This document shows, piece after piece, positions 1 to 11,817 of a stretch of 64,000 nt of DNA. The translations under genes and the position numbers were made by a program. The stretch is taken from the NCBI GenBank assembly GCA_039545315.1, contig BCIM01000001.1, forward strand, positions 1,040,805-1,104,804, given 5' to 3'. The DNA comes from Kondoa malvinella. Taxonomy: Eukaryota > Basidiomycota > Agaricostilbomycetes > Agaricostilbales > Kondoaceae. Numbering within the stretch: the first letter of the stretch is position 1; every line of letters begins with the position of its first letter. The notes beneath the pieces were generated by a model, which was not told the DNA's origin, searched no databases, and saw only the letters and a list, made by a program, of their open reading frames with translations.

Positions 1-1036
1 ACAGCGGGAAACGTTGTATTACAACAACAAGGCGAGATGAGATTGACAACAGGCTGAAGGGACAATAGGAAGGCAGAGTACAACAGGAGACAGCGACAGA
101 TGATTGAAAGCACTTTAGCGAGCGAACAATGCTCGGCAAAGGCTTGGGGAATAGTAGAGGTGTTTGATGGGAAGGAGTTGCCGAGATACAATGTCGGACA
201 ACTGAGGGAGTCTTGCGCGCTTGAAGGTGCTGGGTAGGGCTTACTGATGCGAGCCGGTCATTGATGCAAGACAAGCGCCCTAATGCAACTCAACGCGGGT
301 GTCGTCTGACACGGCCAATGCTGTGCTGCGCCTCAAAGATATATTGCGCTCTGTGAGTACGCAAGTGTTGCTTCAGCTGCCCCAGGCTAGCGCGACTACC
401 CTTTCCTGCCCTCTCTCTCTCTCTGAGCCATCAGCGCTTCAGCGGCCGCAAAACACCTGGAGGACCTCGACATCTCGCTGTCTGGCTACCTAGAACTCTC
501 ACTCTTCTCACTTTTATGCTGTCTTCTCGCTAGCTGGATTGCCTATTTTGTGCCGCATCGAGATGGCATCACCTTACAGTTTCCTTTTCGAGCCTCGTGT
601 CTCAGTATCCTTCTGTTCTATGATGTCAACAGAGATCTAGCAGACAGAGCTTGCTCGCTTGGGTTTTGCCGTGCGCTCGGCAATATATGCGTCATTCCCA
701 ACGATATTCTGAACTCGACTGGCTCGATCCATCTTGGATGTTATGTGTTGTCGTTGTCGATCCCTTTTGACTTGACTAAGACCGCTGACCTCCAAGACGC
801 CTCACTGTGCCTACTGTCTTTACCTATTCTGTTGAATCTGCAAATTACTGGACGGCGCGCAACCTGAAGATTGCTATATACACGGCCGTAAAGTTTCCGC
901 TGTTTTGTCTTGTCTATTGATCAAGAGGCTGGCCCTTTGTTGATCAAGAAATATACCTACATCCATCCAGCGAGTGCCTTCATCAAGCTTGCTATACCGT
1001 GGCTCATTTGCTAGAATAGTAACCCTGTTCGTTACA
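1..1036. other. Upstream non-coding region
   Basis: No convincing gene is visible. Open frames at 299-493 and 550-867 lack family resemblance and have low-complexity composition. A short CT-dinucleotide tract lies near 409-425. The region is probably the promoter and 5' leader of the PRM10-like gene that starts at 1037, plus sequence belonging to a gene outside the window. Confidence 0.5.
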
Positions 1037-4000
1037 ATGGACAATAACTCGCCTCAGAGACCACCAGCAGAGCGCAGACAGAGTCGTGTTCGCTTCAGCA
1101 TGTCTGAAATGGCCAGCGCTGCTGAAATTGCAAACCCGTCGCGTCGAGAATCTTTGGATGAAGCAAGACCGCAATACAATCTGCAGCCCACTCCTTACCA
1201 TCAACCGTCGAGCGATCCTTTCGCAGAAGCCTATGCAGCTGAAATCGAGAGCGATGGAGAAGAGCTTGGTCGACCTGAACCACATGTCGGTCATCCTTCT
1301 GCTGAAGAATCTCGTGGTCGCGCTATAGATCGGACTCCTCAGCATCCACCAGAGCATCGACCTAGTCTTCCAGCCGCTTTGCCTCTCTTGCCGCCTACCA
1401 GCAATGTCCAACAACGCAATCCAATGTCTCCTTCTGCCCAAGCAGATGCTACACCTCGCCTAGGCAATGTACGCGCAGCTCAGACGCCAACTCTACATCA
1501 GCCATATCGACCTCAAGTCCCTCAGACATTTTCTCCCATAAACTGTATGCAGTCACCACACCTTGCTGGAACGCCTCAAGGTCTCCCAGCTGCTTACGGC
1601 TCTCCTCAAGGTGGCTTCCAATCAATGTGGTCAACTTTGCCCAATGATGATGTCTCGCCCCGATCTGCCGTCTTCCCTACTTCCCGCTCTACTCCGGTCA
1701 TTGCACCACTGGCTACACACAACCGCGCGCATGCTCGAGGTGGCTCAGTCTCATCTATCCCATACAACAGCAACAATGATCTCTACACCGAGTTCGACCG
1801 CCGAGCTTCAGCACCCATCAACAGTCCAGCGAACCGGTCCTCCATGACTTTTAATTCACCTCTGATCAAATCTCGGCCTTTCGCTGCACCCAGCGCGCCT
1901 TATGCTGTACCAGAAACACTCGACCACAGACGGGATAGTGATGCCACTTTGAACGATCCGGATTGGCCGGAGATGCAGGAAGGAGATACTTTGGACAAGG
2001 AGAAGCCTCACAAAGCGTATCAACTCGATGAAGTACCAGATCCAGCTGCGAAACCAGTGACGAAAGCCAACGGTGAAATTGTCAAGCCTTCCCTTCGACG
2101 CGGCTATACCGAGGATCAAGTAAGAAGAGAGCCAGCCAAACAAGCTGTGGATCTAGTCAACAATGTCGCAAAGCTAAAGGAGATTGGTGTTGATCCCAAC
2201 AATGTTTCTGGTGGTGTCTTGTCAAACCTTCTCAAGCTCTACACACCGGAACAGAAAGGAAGACCTCGGTCCTCATCTATGACTTCAGCTTCGTCTTGGG
2301 GCGGCACCAGTGTCGCTCAGTCGAGAAGCAGCTCGGTCGATCCATCTATGCTACCTCATGGCGGTCGACCTGGTCTACGTCAGCGCGGCGTGTCAGATGC
2401 TACCTCAGTCAACAATTGGGAGCTCGATCCAGAAGATCCTCGTATGAAAGCTGGAGATGGGACTGAAAGACCAGCAGGCCCTCGTGGCTTCAGCTTCAAT
2501 GTTGGCGATAACGATGATGAGGAGGGAATGGACTATCAGACTGCTAAAGCAAATGCCCGAAGGAGAAGATCGACAGTGCTGAACGAGGATGCCGTGGTGG
2601 ATGTATTGTCGGGCAAGACTTCGTGGTTCGAGAAGGGGTCTAAGCGGAAGAAGCAGCAGTTGGCTGTATCTACAGCAGTAGCAGGTAAGAACTAGCTGCT
2701 CGTGTCCTGACGAGCTCAATTCTCGCCTTCAGATATCATCCAGCGGCATACCTTCATCCTCAAACTCGCCAAAGCGCTCATGGTCTTTGGTGCTCCAAGT
2801 CATCGACTGGAGGCTCAACTTAATGCGACTGCTCGTGCTCTGGAAGTTGATGCTCAATTTATTCATCTGCCTTCGATCGTCATAGCAAGTTTTGGTGATA
2901 CAGATGTAGGCCATTCTGACTGGCACCACTTCTTTTGCTGACTAACTTTGCAGACTCATACATCCGAAACTCATTTCGTCAAGGCTGGAGGTGGTCTCAA
3001 TCTCGGTAGTCTCACTCGCGTTCATGAAGTCTATCGAGCCGTCGTACACAAGGACATGAGCGTCATCGATGGATCGACAGAGTTGTCAAGAGTGCTGAAG
3101 GCCAAACCAATCTACAAGTGGTGGATTCGTGTCGCGATCGCTGCTGTCTGTGCGGGTGTTATATCTATGCTAGGGTAAGCAGACTATATCGGGTTTGCAC
3201 GCAAGCTGATGTCTTGTAGCTTTGGCGGAAGCTTTGTCGATGGTCTCATCTCTGCTGTGTTTGGTGCTGTTCTAGCGCTGCTCCAACTACGCGCGGCGGC
3301 CAAGAGTGCCATGTATTCAAACATCTTTGAGTGAGCCACCTGAGCTTCGTCGGTCTATCATGCGCCTGACAGAATTGCAGAATCTCCATCGCTACCCTGG
3401 TGTCCTTTGCCGCTCGTGGATTGGATCAAACCGATATCTTCTGCTATCAAGCAATCAGTTCAGCCGGTGTTGTTCTGGTTCTGCCTGGCTATGTCATTCG
3501 TAAGTCTACTTCTGTGCACTTGCACTTGCACCCAAGCATTGTTCTTCAGTCTGTGGTTCGCTCGAATTGGCATCTAGAAATATCGTTACTGGCTCTGTCA
3601 AGCTTGTCTATGCGATCATCTACTCCCTCTTCCTGGTAAGCATGCTCAAGCTACAAAGTTGCTACGGCTGATTGATCGACAGGGATTCGGTATCGCTATT
3701 GGATCCGACTCCTACTATCTGCTCGATCAAGGTGCTCGAGCTCGGTCGGAAAACAAGCTGGAATTAGCAGGCGGTCTCTCTAACGGCATGACACTTAAAG
3801 GCAACTTCCAGATTGGTAACATGACAGAAGGCGGCATGGATCACTGGCAAGGTCGCTTCACTTTCACCAACGCAACTCAAGTATCTACTCGTCTTGGATC
3901 AATATACTGCTATCGGACTCCCGAAATGCCTTGGTGGCAGCAGCCTGTCTCACAATGGTGGTACTTCCTGCTCGTGCCCATGTTCGCTATCGCCTTGAGC

Positions 4001-4621
4001 TTGTGGAATCTTGCGCCGATCAAGACTCGACAATTTCCGATCATGGTCATCATTGCGATTGCTGGCTGGGTCACCAACAAGGCTGCCAATCACTACATCT
4101 TCAACCGAAGTGACATTGTCAGCTTTATTGGTGCTTTCGTCATCGGTCTACTTGGTAATCTGTATTCGCGTATCATGCGGTGAGTGTTTCTCGCTGCTTT
4201 GGTTGGACCATGCTAAAGCTGAATGCAGTGGAACTGCATTCACTGCTATGGCTACTGGTGTCTTGTGCGCGTCTCTCTTCTAGCGATGCCTATTTTCCGA
4301 CTCTGCAATAGATTCCTTGTCCCGGCTGGTATCGCTTCGATCGGTGGTCTGAGCACAAGCGAGACGAACGATGGTGACATGTACTCCAATGGCCTCCTTA
4401 TTGGGTCGGTCTTGTGTCTTCGGTATGGGACAAACGCTGATTAATTGTCTGCAGTTTCCGAATGGTACAAGTCGCTATCGGTATCACCGTCGGCCTCTTC
4501 TTCTCAAGCTTCATCGTCTACTCGATCGGTGGTAACAAGAAGGGTGAGTATATCATTCCAGCCTTGCTATCTTTCTGACTCTTGGCAATCAATGACAGGC
4601 AATGCTCTGATGGCCTTCTAG
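1037..4621 (+). CDS. PRM10/ThrE-like multi-pass membrane protein
   Basis: This is a large membrane protein of roughly 1000 residues, related to yeast pheromone-regulated membrane protein Prm10 and to ThrE-type amino-acid exporters (DUF1212). The first exon encodes about 550 hydrophilic, Pro/Ser/Gln-rich residues, presumably a cytosolic tail. The first intron is 2685-2732. The following exons carry the ThrE core: a segment beginning with HTFILKLAKALMVFGAPSHR, then GGGLNLGSL, a soluble stretch and about ten hydrophobic helices (for example SFGGSFVDGLISAVFGAV and FPIMVIIAIAGWVTNKAANH). The protein ends SIGGNKKGNALMAF. About nine small introns interrupt the membrane half. The ATG at 1037 is preferred; an in-frame ATG at 974 would add 21 residues. 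The family assignment is firm, the transported substrate unknown. The long disordered N-terminus is typical of fungal members. Confidence 0.88.
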
Positions 4622-4824
4622 TCGTGCTGCTGGACAGTACTTTTCGTCTAGGGCGTATTTGTAATTATGTCAATACTCTCTCTCAATGTATCTAGCTACG
4701 CCCTAGTCTCTTGCTATCCTGTAGACTGCTTGATTTCGACCGCGACTGCACACTCCCGCTTGACAGTCTCTATCTTCTACAAAGCTTGTGTACCAGCGAC
4801 GTCCGACCTTGCAGTACATATACA

Positions 4825-5390
4825 ATGGCCGCAGCAGACTACTGTGAGCAGTCCCACAAAGCCAGGAGATAAACTTGCTGATGTCGATCAATCTGAAGAT
4901 AACCAAGGGCCGCCTTCAGCGCAGTATGCACCTCAACAAGCGCAATACGCATCTCAAGCTGGACAATACCCGCCCCAGGACAGAGGCTTCGCACCTCAGC
5001 AGCAGCAGTACGGGCAACAGTATGGAGTGAGAGCATTCGGCCGTCTAAATATGCAAACAGCGGTTGATGTGTCCTATAGCCTCCTCAAGGCCAACATGGA
5101 TATCCTCAGCAGCCTCCCCAAGCCTATGGCCAGCCAATGCAATATGGTCAACAGCAGCCCATGCAGTATGGTCAACAGCCAGTGATCGTCCAGCCGCAGA
5201 AGCAGTCGAGCAATGGAGGGTGCTGCATGGGTTCGTCCGCTTCCTGACAGTCACAGTGTCTCTGCTGACCTCAGCTTCGTCTGCAACAGGCCTCTTAGCC
5301 GGTCTGGCTGCGTGCGTCTTTCGTATTGTTCGCCTACAGACGGACTGATTGTCTGTGATCAGTTGTTGCTGTTTAGATGCACTCTTTTAA
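4825..5390 (+). CDS. CYSTM-type small tail-anchored cysteine-rich protein
   Basis: This is a reconstructed five-exon micro-protein of about 115 residues that no single open frame shows. It starts MAAADYYNQGPPSAQYAPQQ. Introns fit at 4844-4898, 5037-5079, 5231-5289 (GTTCGT donor) and 5312-5362. The body is Gln/Pro/Tyr-rich with repeats such as QPMQYGQQ, and the protein ends GGCCMGLLAGLAACCCLDALF (read as GGCC, MGLLAGLAA, CCCLDALF). That ending is the hallmark of CYSTM proteins, which are tail-anchored and linked to stress tolerance or plasma-membrane quality control in fungi and plants. The agreement of all four splice phases with the conserved tail strongly supports the model. If the last intron is retained, translation instead stops at 5348 with a non-canonical tail. 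Confidence 0.82.
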
Positions 5391-5923
5391 TTAACCGTCC
5401 ACTCTCTGCTACCACACAAAGGGTATGCAGTATCCTCTGTCTGATCTACTCCTTGCTGACATTTACTCCAGGCAGGACTACGGAATTCGCTCGTGTTAGC
5501 TTTGCTGTCAATATCAATAATGTATCATCCCATCAGCGTCTGTGACGCCAGCTGTTCGCTCGCCCGCGGATACAACACAATCGTCGCTAGCGCAGATGTC
5601 GCATAATGCATATACAAAACGAGTGTGATTTCATTCTTATACACCATTTATGTACACTGCAGCTTTTGAAACGAGAGTGTGTTGTCCGAATTTATACACC
5701 CACATAGATTCATCCACACTTGAAGTTGTATCATAAGTTTTCGACACCTGAGATTGGATCATAGCGCAGCGATGAGAGTGGGAGAGATCACATGAACGTC
5801 TGTCGAAACGGGCCGGGGATCGTCACAGAACGTCGGCAACTCATATCGACAATCTAGTCTATCGAGAAACAGAACTAGTCAGCTCCACTTGCATGCTGAA
5901 CGACATCTCGCTTACCCGCAGAG
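5391..5923. other. Intergenic region between convergent genes
   Basis: About 530 bp separate the ends of the CYSTM gene and the minus-strand lysine-rich gene. The sequence is somewhat AT-rich around 5610-5750 and presumably holds both 3' UTRs. No coding or RNA gene is evident. Confidence 0.5.
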
Positions 5924-8537
5924 CTATCTAGAGTCTTGCTGATCTTCCTCTGAATCAGACGAGAGCAGGATGACACCTCCAGAGGGCTGCGTAGCGGAGC
6001 TTGTTGTTCCCTTTCGCGGTGACATTCTAGCTCGAGGACGACTGATGCGTTCGTCTTCGGGCAACCCAGCTTCGGGCAAGGGAATGTCCTCAATAGCAAT
6101 CTCTTCGATAGAGTCGGAAGCTTGCAATGGGCGGAGCTGGCGCATTCTCTTCTGCTTGAGTACTTGTTTGCCAGGCGACTGTCACACAAAGTGTCATTAG
6201 CTGTACAGACCGAAGAACAGGCGACAGACCGTATCGTTGCGGATATTCTCGTTTGCCCCAGCAGCAGGAACGTCCATCATCTGTAAGATCAGAGCAGGTG
6301 AGACACAAGTTCGCTGCGAACAATATAAGGCGTACTCCGGAATAGCGAGTGGAGGTCCATGCATCCTTCTTGCATTGCATGTTCTCGTCTTCCGCCTTGC
6401 CGACCTGTTGTACGACTTAGACCGCAGGAAACATCTTGACAGCATACTGACTTCATGTCCTGATTTTGGTCGTCTGAAATGTCCCTCAATACTTTCGACT
6501 TGCTTCAAAGTCGCCGCGTTCGGTTTGCTCCGAGATCCAACGTTTCCTCTTGAGCCTGACTGGCCGACCTTGGACGTATCAGCCAGGAAGGACTTTACGC
6601 TTTTGATTTGCTCGGTTGTGGGTGCAGCTATAGCCGAATCCTCATCGTTGTCTTCTTCCTCCTTGAAAGATGTCTGAGGCTCCGCTTGAGAAGAAACGTA
6701 TCCTGAAGCATGAGATCACAAAAGCGATTAAGACCTCATGATGCTAAAGACACATATGAGAGCCTACGATCAAGCTGACTTTTAGGCATAGTCTTCACCA
6801 AGCGGTCTGCATTTTGACAAATGTATCGGAGACCTAGGAATAGATGTTCTTCGCCGAAGGAGTCTTCGAAGCACTTGCTGACCTTCACGTGCATTCGTAC
6901 ATGCTGCTCGTCTGATAGCTTCATTTGCGACAGAAGGTTGTACAGCTCGTCGTATTTCGGGTTGATATCGGAGTCCAATTCGTTGTCGTTCCCTCCCATT
7001 CCAGCAGATGAAAGGCTATCAAAATATCGGTAGATAATGGCCTGTTTGTAGGTCTTCCAACCAAGGAGATGCGCAAGTCGACCAGACAGCCTGCAGAAGG
7101 AGAATAGAGTAGATTTGATAGTTTCCTTATCTTGATGTAGTCCCAGTGTCGATTGATAGCGAGAAGTAGGAGAGAAGGTTAGGGCCTTCTGTAGTGATCC
7201 ACCTTCTCTAGCAGCCGATTCTACGATCCGTTCATCGACGTGATTGAGATTATAGGTACATATAGGATCTTGGACTGTGAAGGCCAAGCTCCAGCTCTGA
7301 CATCTTGCAAAGTAAAGAAAGAAGCAGAGAGAAGACTCACAATTCTGCGTTTGAACGGCTAAGGTGTCCTTCAAGGCGCCTACTCCAACCTTCTCGATCT
7401 GCATTTGTCCAGAAGAGGAGTGTCGTATCTTGAACCAGTCGGGAGAAGACATAAATCCGGTATAGTGATGCGCGAATGCAATCATGTCGCTCTGTGATAC
7501 TTTCGCTCAGTGAAGTCAATACAGTTATTCTTTGGTGACGCACGCTTCTCGTGCTTTTCGAAACGATTGCACTAGTAGTTCGGACACTGTGTTTGGAGGT
7601 AGCTGCTAAAGTTTCTGCATCTAGCGTGGTGAAATGTTCGAGCTGTTTCATGAAAATGTCGTAGAAGTGCTCCTCTTTGAAAACGGCAAGTACTACGCGT
7701 GGATCGAGAGCCAAACATCCGGGAAGAAAGGCAACAGGAGGAACGCATGCTCCAGTTGGCTTGGAGTAGTGTCGGAGCACCATGGCTAGTATTTCGATTT
7801 TCGACAGGCTTTGAAACTGATCATAGCGGAGTCAGCATGATAAGTGGCCGAAAGAAGAGATCTTACATCTGCAGGAGCCTCCTTGCCATATACTCTCCTG
7901 AACAGATGGTTCATACCTCCAGCAATGTTTATCCTCGTCATGCTCTTCATTGTCGTCCATTCCAGAATGAATCTTGCATACGGGTCTTCAGGTTCGACGA
8001 GACTTGCATAGCGCTGAACTGGCTGTCGAAGCATTTTCGGCGCGTTGTTGGTTGTGAATCCTCGCTGCAAGCGCAATGGCATTAGAGTTTCACGACCTGT
8101 CTCACAGCGAAACCTACTCTGCAGATGCTGAACAGGAGCTCTAGAGCTTCCTTCTCGCCCAAGCCTTCTCGTTCAGCGATCAAGCTAGCTAGCTGAATGG
8201 CTAGCTCAGTCCGCTCTTTGACCCTATCTCCGTTCGATTTGATCTTATCGAAATCAGCTTGGACTCTGGCTAATTCCGCCTGTGGGGCGAGTTGAGCTGA
8301 AGTGAGAGCTGCTTGAGCTGAGGTGGTTGCCAGCGACACCGAGGCTCTGACGACTTTGAATTTCTTCTTTGGTTTCTCCGGTAAGAGTGGTGCTTCGGCA
8401 GGGCGCTTCTTGTTGGAGTTGAGTGGCAGTGTAGCTGTGGCAGAGCGCGATTTGCGAGCTAGCTTTTCAGCACGTCGCCGATCGGTCTTGAGTTTGATCG
8501 AAGCAGTCTGGGCTGCTTGATGATGCGGCTTGTCCAT
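5924..8537 (-). CDS. Unknown lysine-rich, probably nuclear protein
   Basis: I do not recognise the family. The start MDKPHHQAAQTASIKL at 8537 opens a highly basic N-terminus with a nuclear-localisation-like segment KKRPAEAPLLPEKPKKKFK near residues 44-62. A helical domain spread over several exons follows, with phrases such as APKMLRQPVQRYASLVEP, NIAGGMNHLFRRVYGKEAP, GRLAHLLGWKTYKQAIIYRY and GEEHLFLGLRYICQNADRLV. The C-terminus is charged and serine-rich and ends VILLSSDSEEDQQDSR, a hydrophobic core followed by acidic and serine residues that looks like a SUMO-interacting motif. At least seven small introns are needed. The internal splices around 6200-6700 and 7100-7340 are uncertain. A nuclear role is inferred from the basic segment and the motif only. 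Confidence 0.6.
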
Positions 8538-9022
8538 ATTGGCAATCGTAGAAAGGAGTGTGAGAGCAAAAAAGCTCTACAACCCTGGGTGCAACAGAGG
8601 TCGCTGTGATCCAAAGACGCCAAAGTAAGCGCGGAACAGTGAGCCCTTGAGGAAGGAGAAAAGGAGATGGAGAAAGCACGCTCTCTAACGTTCGCTTCAG
8701 AGCGTACACCGCCGGAAGAGGCAAAGCACAGGGCTGAAGGAATTCTTGAGCGAAAACAAAGAAGGATGAGAACCAGGAATCAGCGCCTTTACCTTCTAGC
8801 TAGCAAGCTCCTGGCCCTCTGATCAGTCAGGACAAGGTTAATACAGCGAAAAGAAGCTAGAGCGGTCGTCTTCGAACAAGACAGGATGAGGATATGGCAT
8901 GAAACATGACAGCTAGTCCTGTCAAGGTGGCAGCGATCATTGACTCTGATCTGAAAGGCTATAGTATTACAAATATGTGTCCAGTATACAATATATCAAG
9001 ACGCAGCGCGCGTGAAACGCGT
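8538..9022. other. Intergenic region, promoter of the lysine-rich gene
   Basis: About 485 bp lie between the start of the lysine-rich gene and the stop of the RNase III gene, both on the minus strand. The short open frame at 8467-8724 has no family features and overlaps the gene start, so it is not called. Confidence 0.4.
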
Positions 9023-9785
9023 TTAATCCAAGCGCGTTCTCTTGACGGAAGGTTGGTCTGACGAAGTGGGACAGTATGCACGTGTGCTCGCAAGGGAGCA
9101 AGCAGTCGTCCCTGCCTTCTTGATATGGTGCGCACCGCCTGACAGCAGGGTATCAGCTTGGCATTCAGGCATGCACGACCGAGCTCACCTAGTCTGTGCT
9201 GCCTAATATGATCCTTATGTAGTCGCACCACATCCTCGTACACTGCCTCCAATATAGCCAAACCGACAGTCGAACACCAGCGTCGGACCTCAGCCTCTCT
9301 GTTTTCTTGACATAAAGCTCCCATTCGCATCTCAAATATATCTGCCAGCGCTTTGGTCCTTCGGTGTCCAGAAGGTATTGTGGTTGAGACTTCAGTCTCC
9401 AGACAATAGGCTTGAGCCAAGCAGGCAAACGTTCTATTGTTGGTGATGCAGTGTCGTAATTCCTGCAGTCATGGTCAAAGTAGGGCAGCACTGGTGTGAG
9501 GGTATCACGTACAGTCAGCAGACCAGATCTCATGCCAGGTTTGGCCTGGACAAAAGTACGACCGAGTTCATAAGTCAGAATCCAGTCGCCGAGTGTTTCG
9601 ATGACTTCTGCTTCTGCCTCAGTCTCTGAGAGTTCATGAGGCTTAACCAAGAAATTGGGTGCACGGATGATTTTGCGAAGCTGATCGTCTTGGACTGATG
9701 GCAGCAGGTTTCCTATGGCGATCTGTGCTTGAACCAGAGACGATATGAGTTCTTGAGTGACTATGGTGTCGTAAGGATTAGGCAT
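9023..9785 (-). CDS. Single-domain ribonuclease III with complete catalytic residues
   Basis: This is a three-exon gene for about 220 residues. Introns at 9463-9512 (GTACGT donor) and 9139-9188 restore a continuous RNase III fold. Residues 60-67 read EVIETLGD, which matches the first RNase III signature and its spacing (E38, E41 and D45 of the E. coli enzyme). Residues 91-113 read TELRHCITNNRTFACLAQAY followed by CLE, the usual helix after the signature. ADIFEMRMGA carries D132 and E135, the second metal-ligand pair. RNase III enzymes cleave double-stranded RNA. No dsRNA-binding domain, helicase or PAZ region is present; after the fold comes only a short tail ending KRTRLD. It could be a divergent mL57-type mitoribosomal protein, but the intact catalytic set argues for an enzyme. 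The start ATG is MPNPYD at 9785. Confidence 0.8.
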
Positions 9786-9913
9786 GAAGCGCAATAAGTA
9801 TCGAGAAGAAGGAGTGATGAAAGCAGAGAGCTTGAGTTATCGAAAGAAAGCAGAAACGGAGAAGGGAAGAAAGTAAAGGCGGTGTAGCGACGTCAGACCA
9901 AGCGAGCGATTTG

Positions 9914-11487
9914 ATGATGCTTGAGCTGCAGACCCAGTGTAAGCCTGCCTGCTTTCTGCTCGCTATCACGTACATGCGACTTGCGGGTTCTCGAGATCAC
10001 CTTCAACGACAAACCGGCTCTTGCAGTCAGCTAAGCAACAGAGCAGCGATGAACAGGCGAGGACGCCAGGTGCAGACTGTACAAGTGGCCTTGAGTCAAC
10101 GATTGTTTGGAAACAACAAGCAGCTTGTAACAAGCCTGGAAAAGCGGATGGCACAGAGAGCTTATACACTCCAGATCAGATCGCTGTCCTCAAGAAAGGC
10201 CCTGACAACGCGCTCAACCATGGCCCGGATGAACACTTCATCTCGCATGTCGTCACTCAATTTGTTCTTTCCTCTAGTGCAAGGTAAGGTTTTCATCGCT
10301 TCTGTACACTCGGATGGCTGAACGCTAGTGAACAGGGCTTCTTGGGCTTACTTGAACAAACATCACCAGGAGCACGGAGGCCCGAGCGCTGCCCTCTATT
10401 CCACTCGTAGCAACAAGATGTGGGCTTCCAAGTTCAAGCACGCAGTCACGAAGGGGGACTTTTGGCCGGAAGCCAGCAAGGAGACCATTCTTGTCACTAC
10501 CAGAACGACTCTTCGAGGCTTGCGCATCGAACCAAGAGACTTCAGCGTTATCTCTCCTTTCACTGCTGCCAATCAGCCGGACGTAGTCTTTGTTCATTCT
10601 CTCGCACCATCCGTCCGCTTTGAAGGTTTCGATCCACTTGCGGGTGCTGGTCGTCATGTCGTGAACATGAAGCACCCTTACGAGATGCAAGGAGTAAAGC
10701 CTGTCCTGCTGAGTATAGTATGCCTCTAACGCTCGTGTAGGATGTCTTGTCCTACTTGGAGGTAATAAACTGCGAACCAAAATCTGGCCAAGTCAAATAC
10801 ATCTTGCTCAGTCCAGCAATGAATGATGAAGACTACGGTTCAGCACTCAACGACAAGAAGTATCGATTCGATCACTCTCAGCTCAACGACAAAAAGGGCG
10901 AGCCAGACCCGCTAGCAGATGATTGTATCTCCCTCTACCAAGCTGGCAGATTGTTGGATGAGTTGCCCAAGGATTCGCTGGTCGTAGTGATTAAATTGCC
11001 TGGTGCTATTGATCCTTTCACCACCCGATCGGTTGCAGGAGCTTTAAAGAGCTACGGTGTCGACGCTGGATCCCAGTTAGGTGTTATGACTCCGTGAGTG
11101 AGCAATTCGTGATCAGCTTCTTTGCCGAGTCGTTCGTTCGTTTTAAATGTTATCGAGCTGGCAAGAATGCTCAAGTGATTCCTGGATCTCTTCTTTATGA
11201 GCCGTTGGAGATTGTTGATACCGTCAGGTTTGCGGACTTTGCAACTATGGATCTATGCGGGTGCGGCTCTTATATTGTGATGCCTATTGTTCGCTGACCG
11301 CTCTACTAGCACACCCGCTCATCAAACCGTTACTGATCGAATCGTGCTGGACACTTTGGTCAGGGAAAGCAAACTCGAAGCGCTCAACACTAAAGACAAG
11401 GTTAAACTGAACAAGTCCTTTCCAAAACAACAGCTGTTCAGTGGATGGACCTCAGAGGGAGGAAGTGAGGACGAGAACGAGCTTTAA
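9914..11487 (+). CDS. Hypothetical protein, about 400 residues
   Basis: I do not recognise the family. The gene is divergent from RNase III, with about 130 bp between the starts. The best model starts MMLELQTQ at 9914 with a first intron at 9939-10030. The main frames contain ESLYTPDQIAVLKKGPDNAL, SWAYLNKHHQEHGGPSAAL, ILVTTRTTLRGLRIEPRDF, VKYILLSPAMNDEDYGSAL and LPKDSLVVVIKLPGAIDPF. It ends with a charged tail GGSEDENEL at 11487. Introns are needed near 10284-10335, 10705-10740, 11093-11155 and 11260-11310. The splice at 10284 has two acceptors that feed different upstream frames. I chose the one that keeps the frame with more protein-like composition. No signal peptide or membrane span is apparent. 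Confidence 0.6.
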
Positions 11488-11817
11488 ATTTAATCAAATG
11501 CTTTCGCCTCACTCATTACCACTCGCTTGCGATTGCCTTAGCTGTTCTGAGCACCGCAACGCGAAGCTTTCACTTAGTTCAGCGGTCAAGGGAGTAGTCT
11601 GCAGACGTTATCTTTGTATTAATTAGGTGTAGCATTTGTTGCATTCTCATCGCGCTGCATATCTTCAGAGTGAAACAGATCCTTGAACAGCAAGTCTCCT
11701 AGCTTGTGAGTAAGAGCGGACTAGCCTTGAAGAAGGGAACAAGTCATGAAATGCGATGGAAGAACAGATCGCTAAGGCTAAGAGGCTTCATGATGTTACA
11801 AGCCGACAGCCATACGC
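11488..11817. other. Intergenic region between convergent genes
   Basis: About 330 bp between two gene ends. No coding features are seen beyond a short open frame at 11441-11626 that overlaps the previous stop. It probably holds both 3' UTRs. Confidence 0.4.

Noticed and set aside
5290..5348. CYSTM protein ending VFRIVRLQTD
   Set aside because: A further intron at 5312-5362 gives the canonical CCCLDALF tail, so the earlier stop is more likely intronic.
9189..9513. Unspliced continuation of the RNase III exon 1 frame
   Set aside because: Removing the GTACGT...CTGCAG intron gives the conserved TELR...NNRT and ADIFE motifs; the unspliced frame has none.
10050..10321. Basic frame starting MNRRGRQVQTVQ as the N-terminus of the unknown plus-strand gene
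   Set aside because: Its splice would work, but the alternative frame has more protein-like composition and reads into the same downstream exon.
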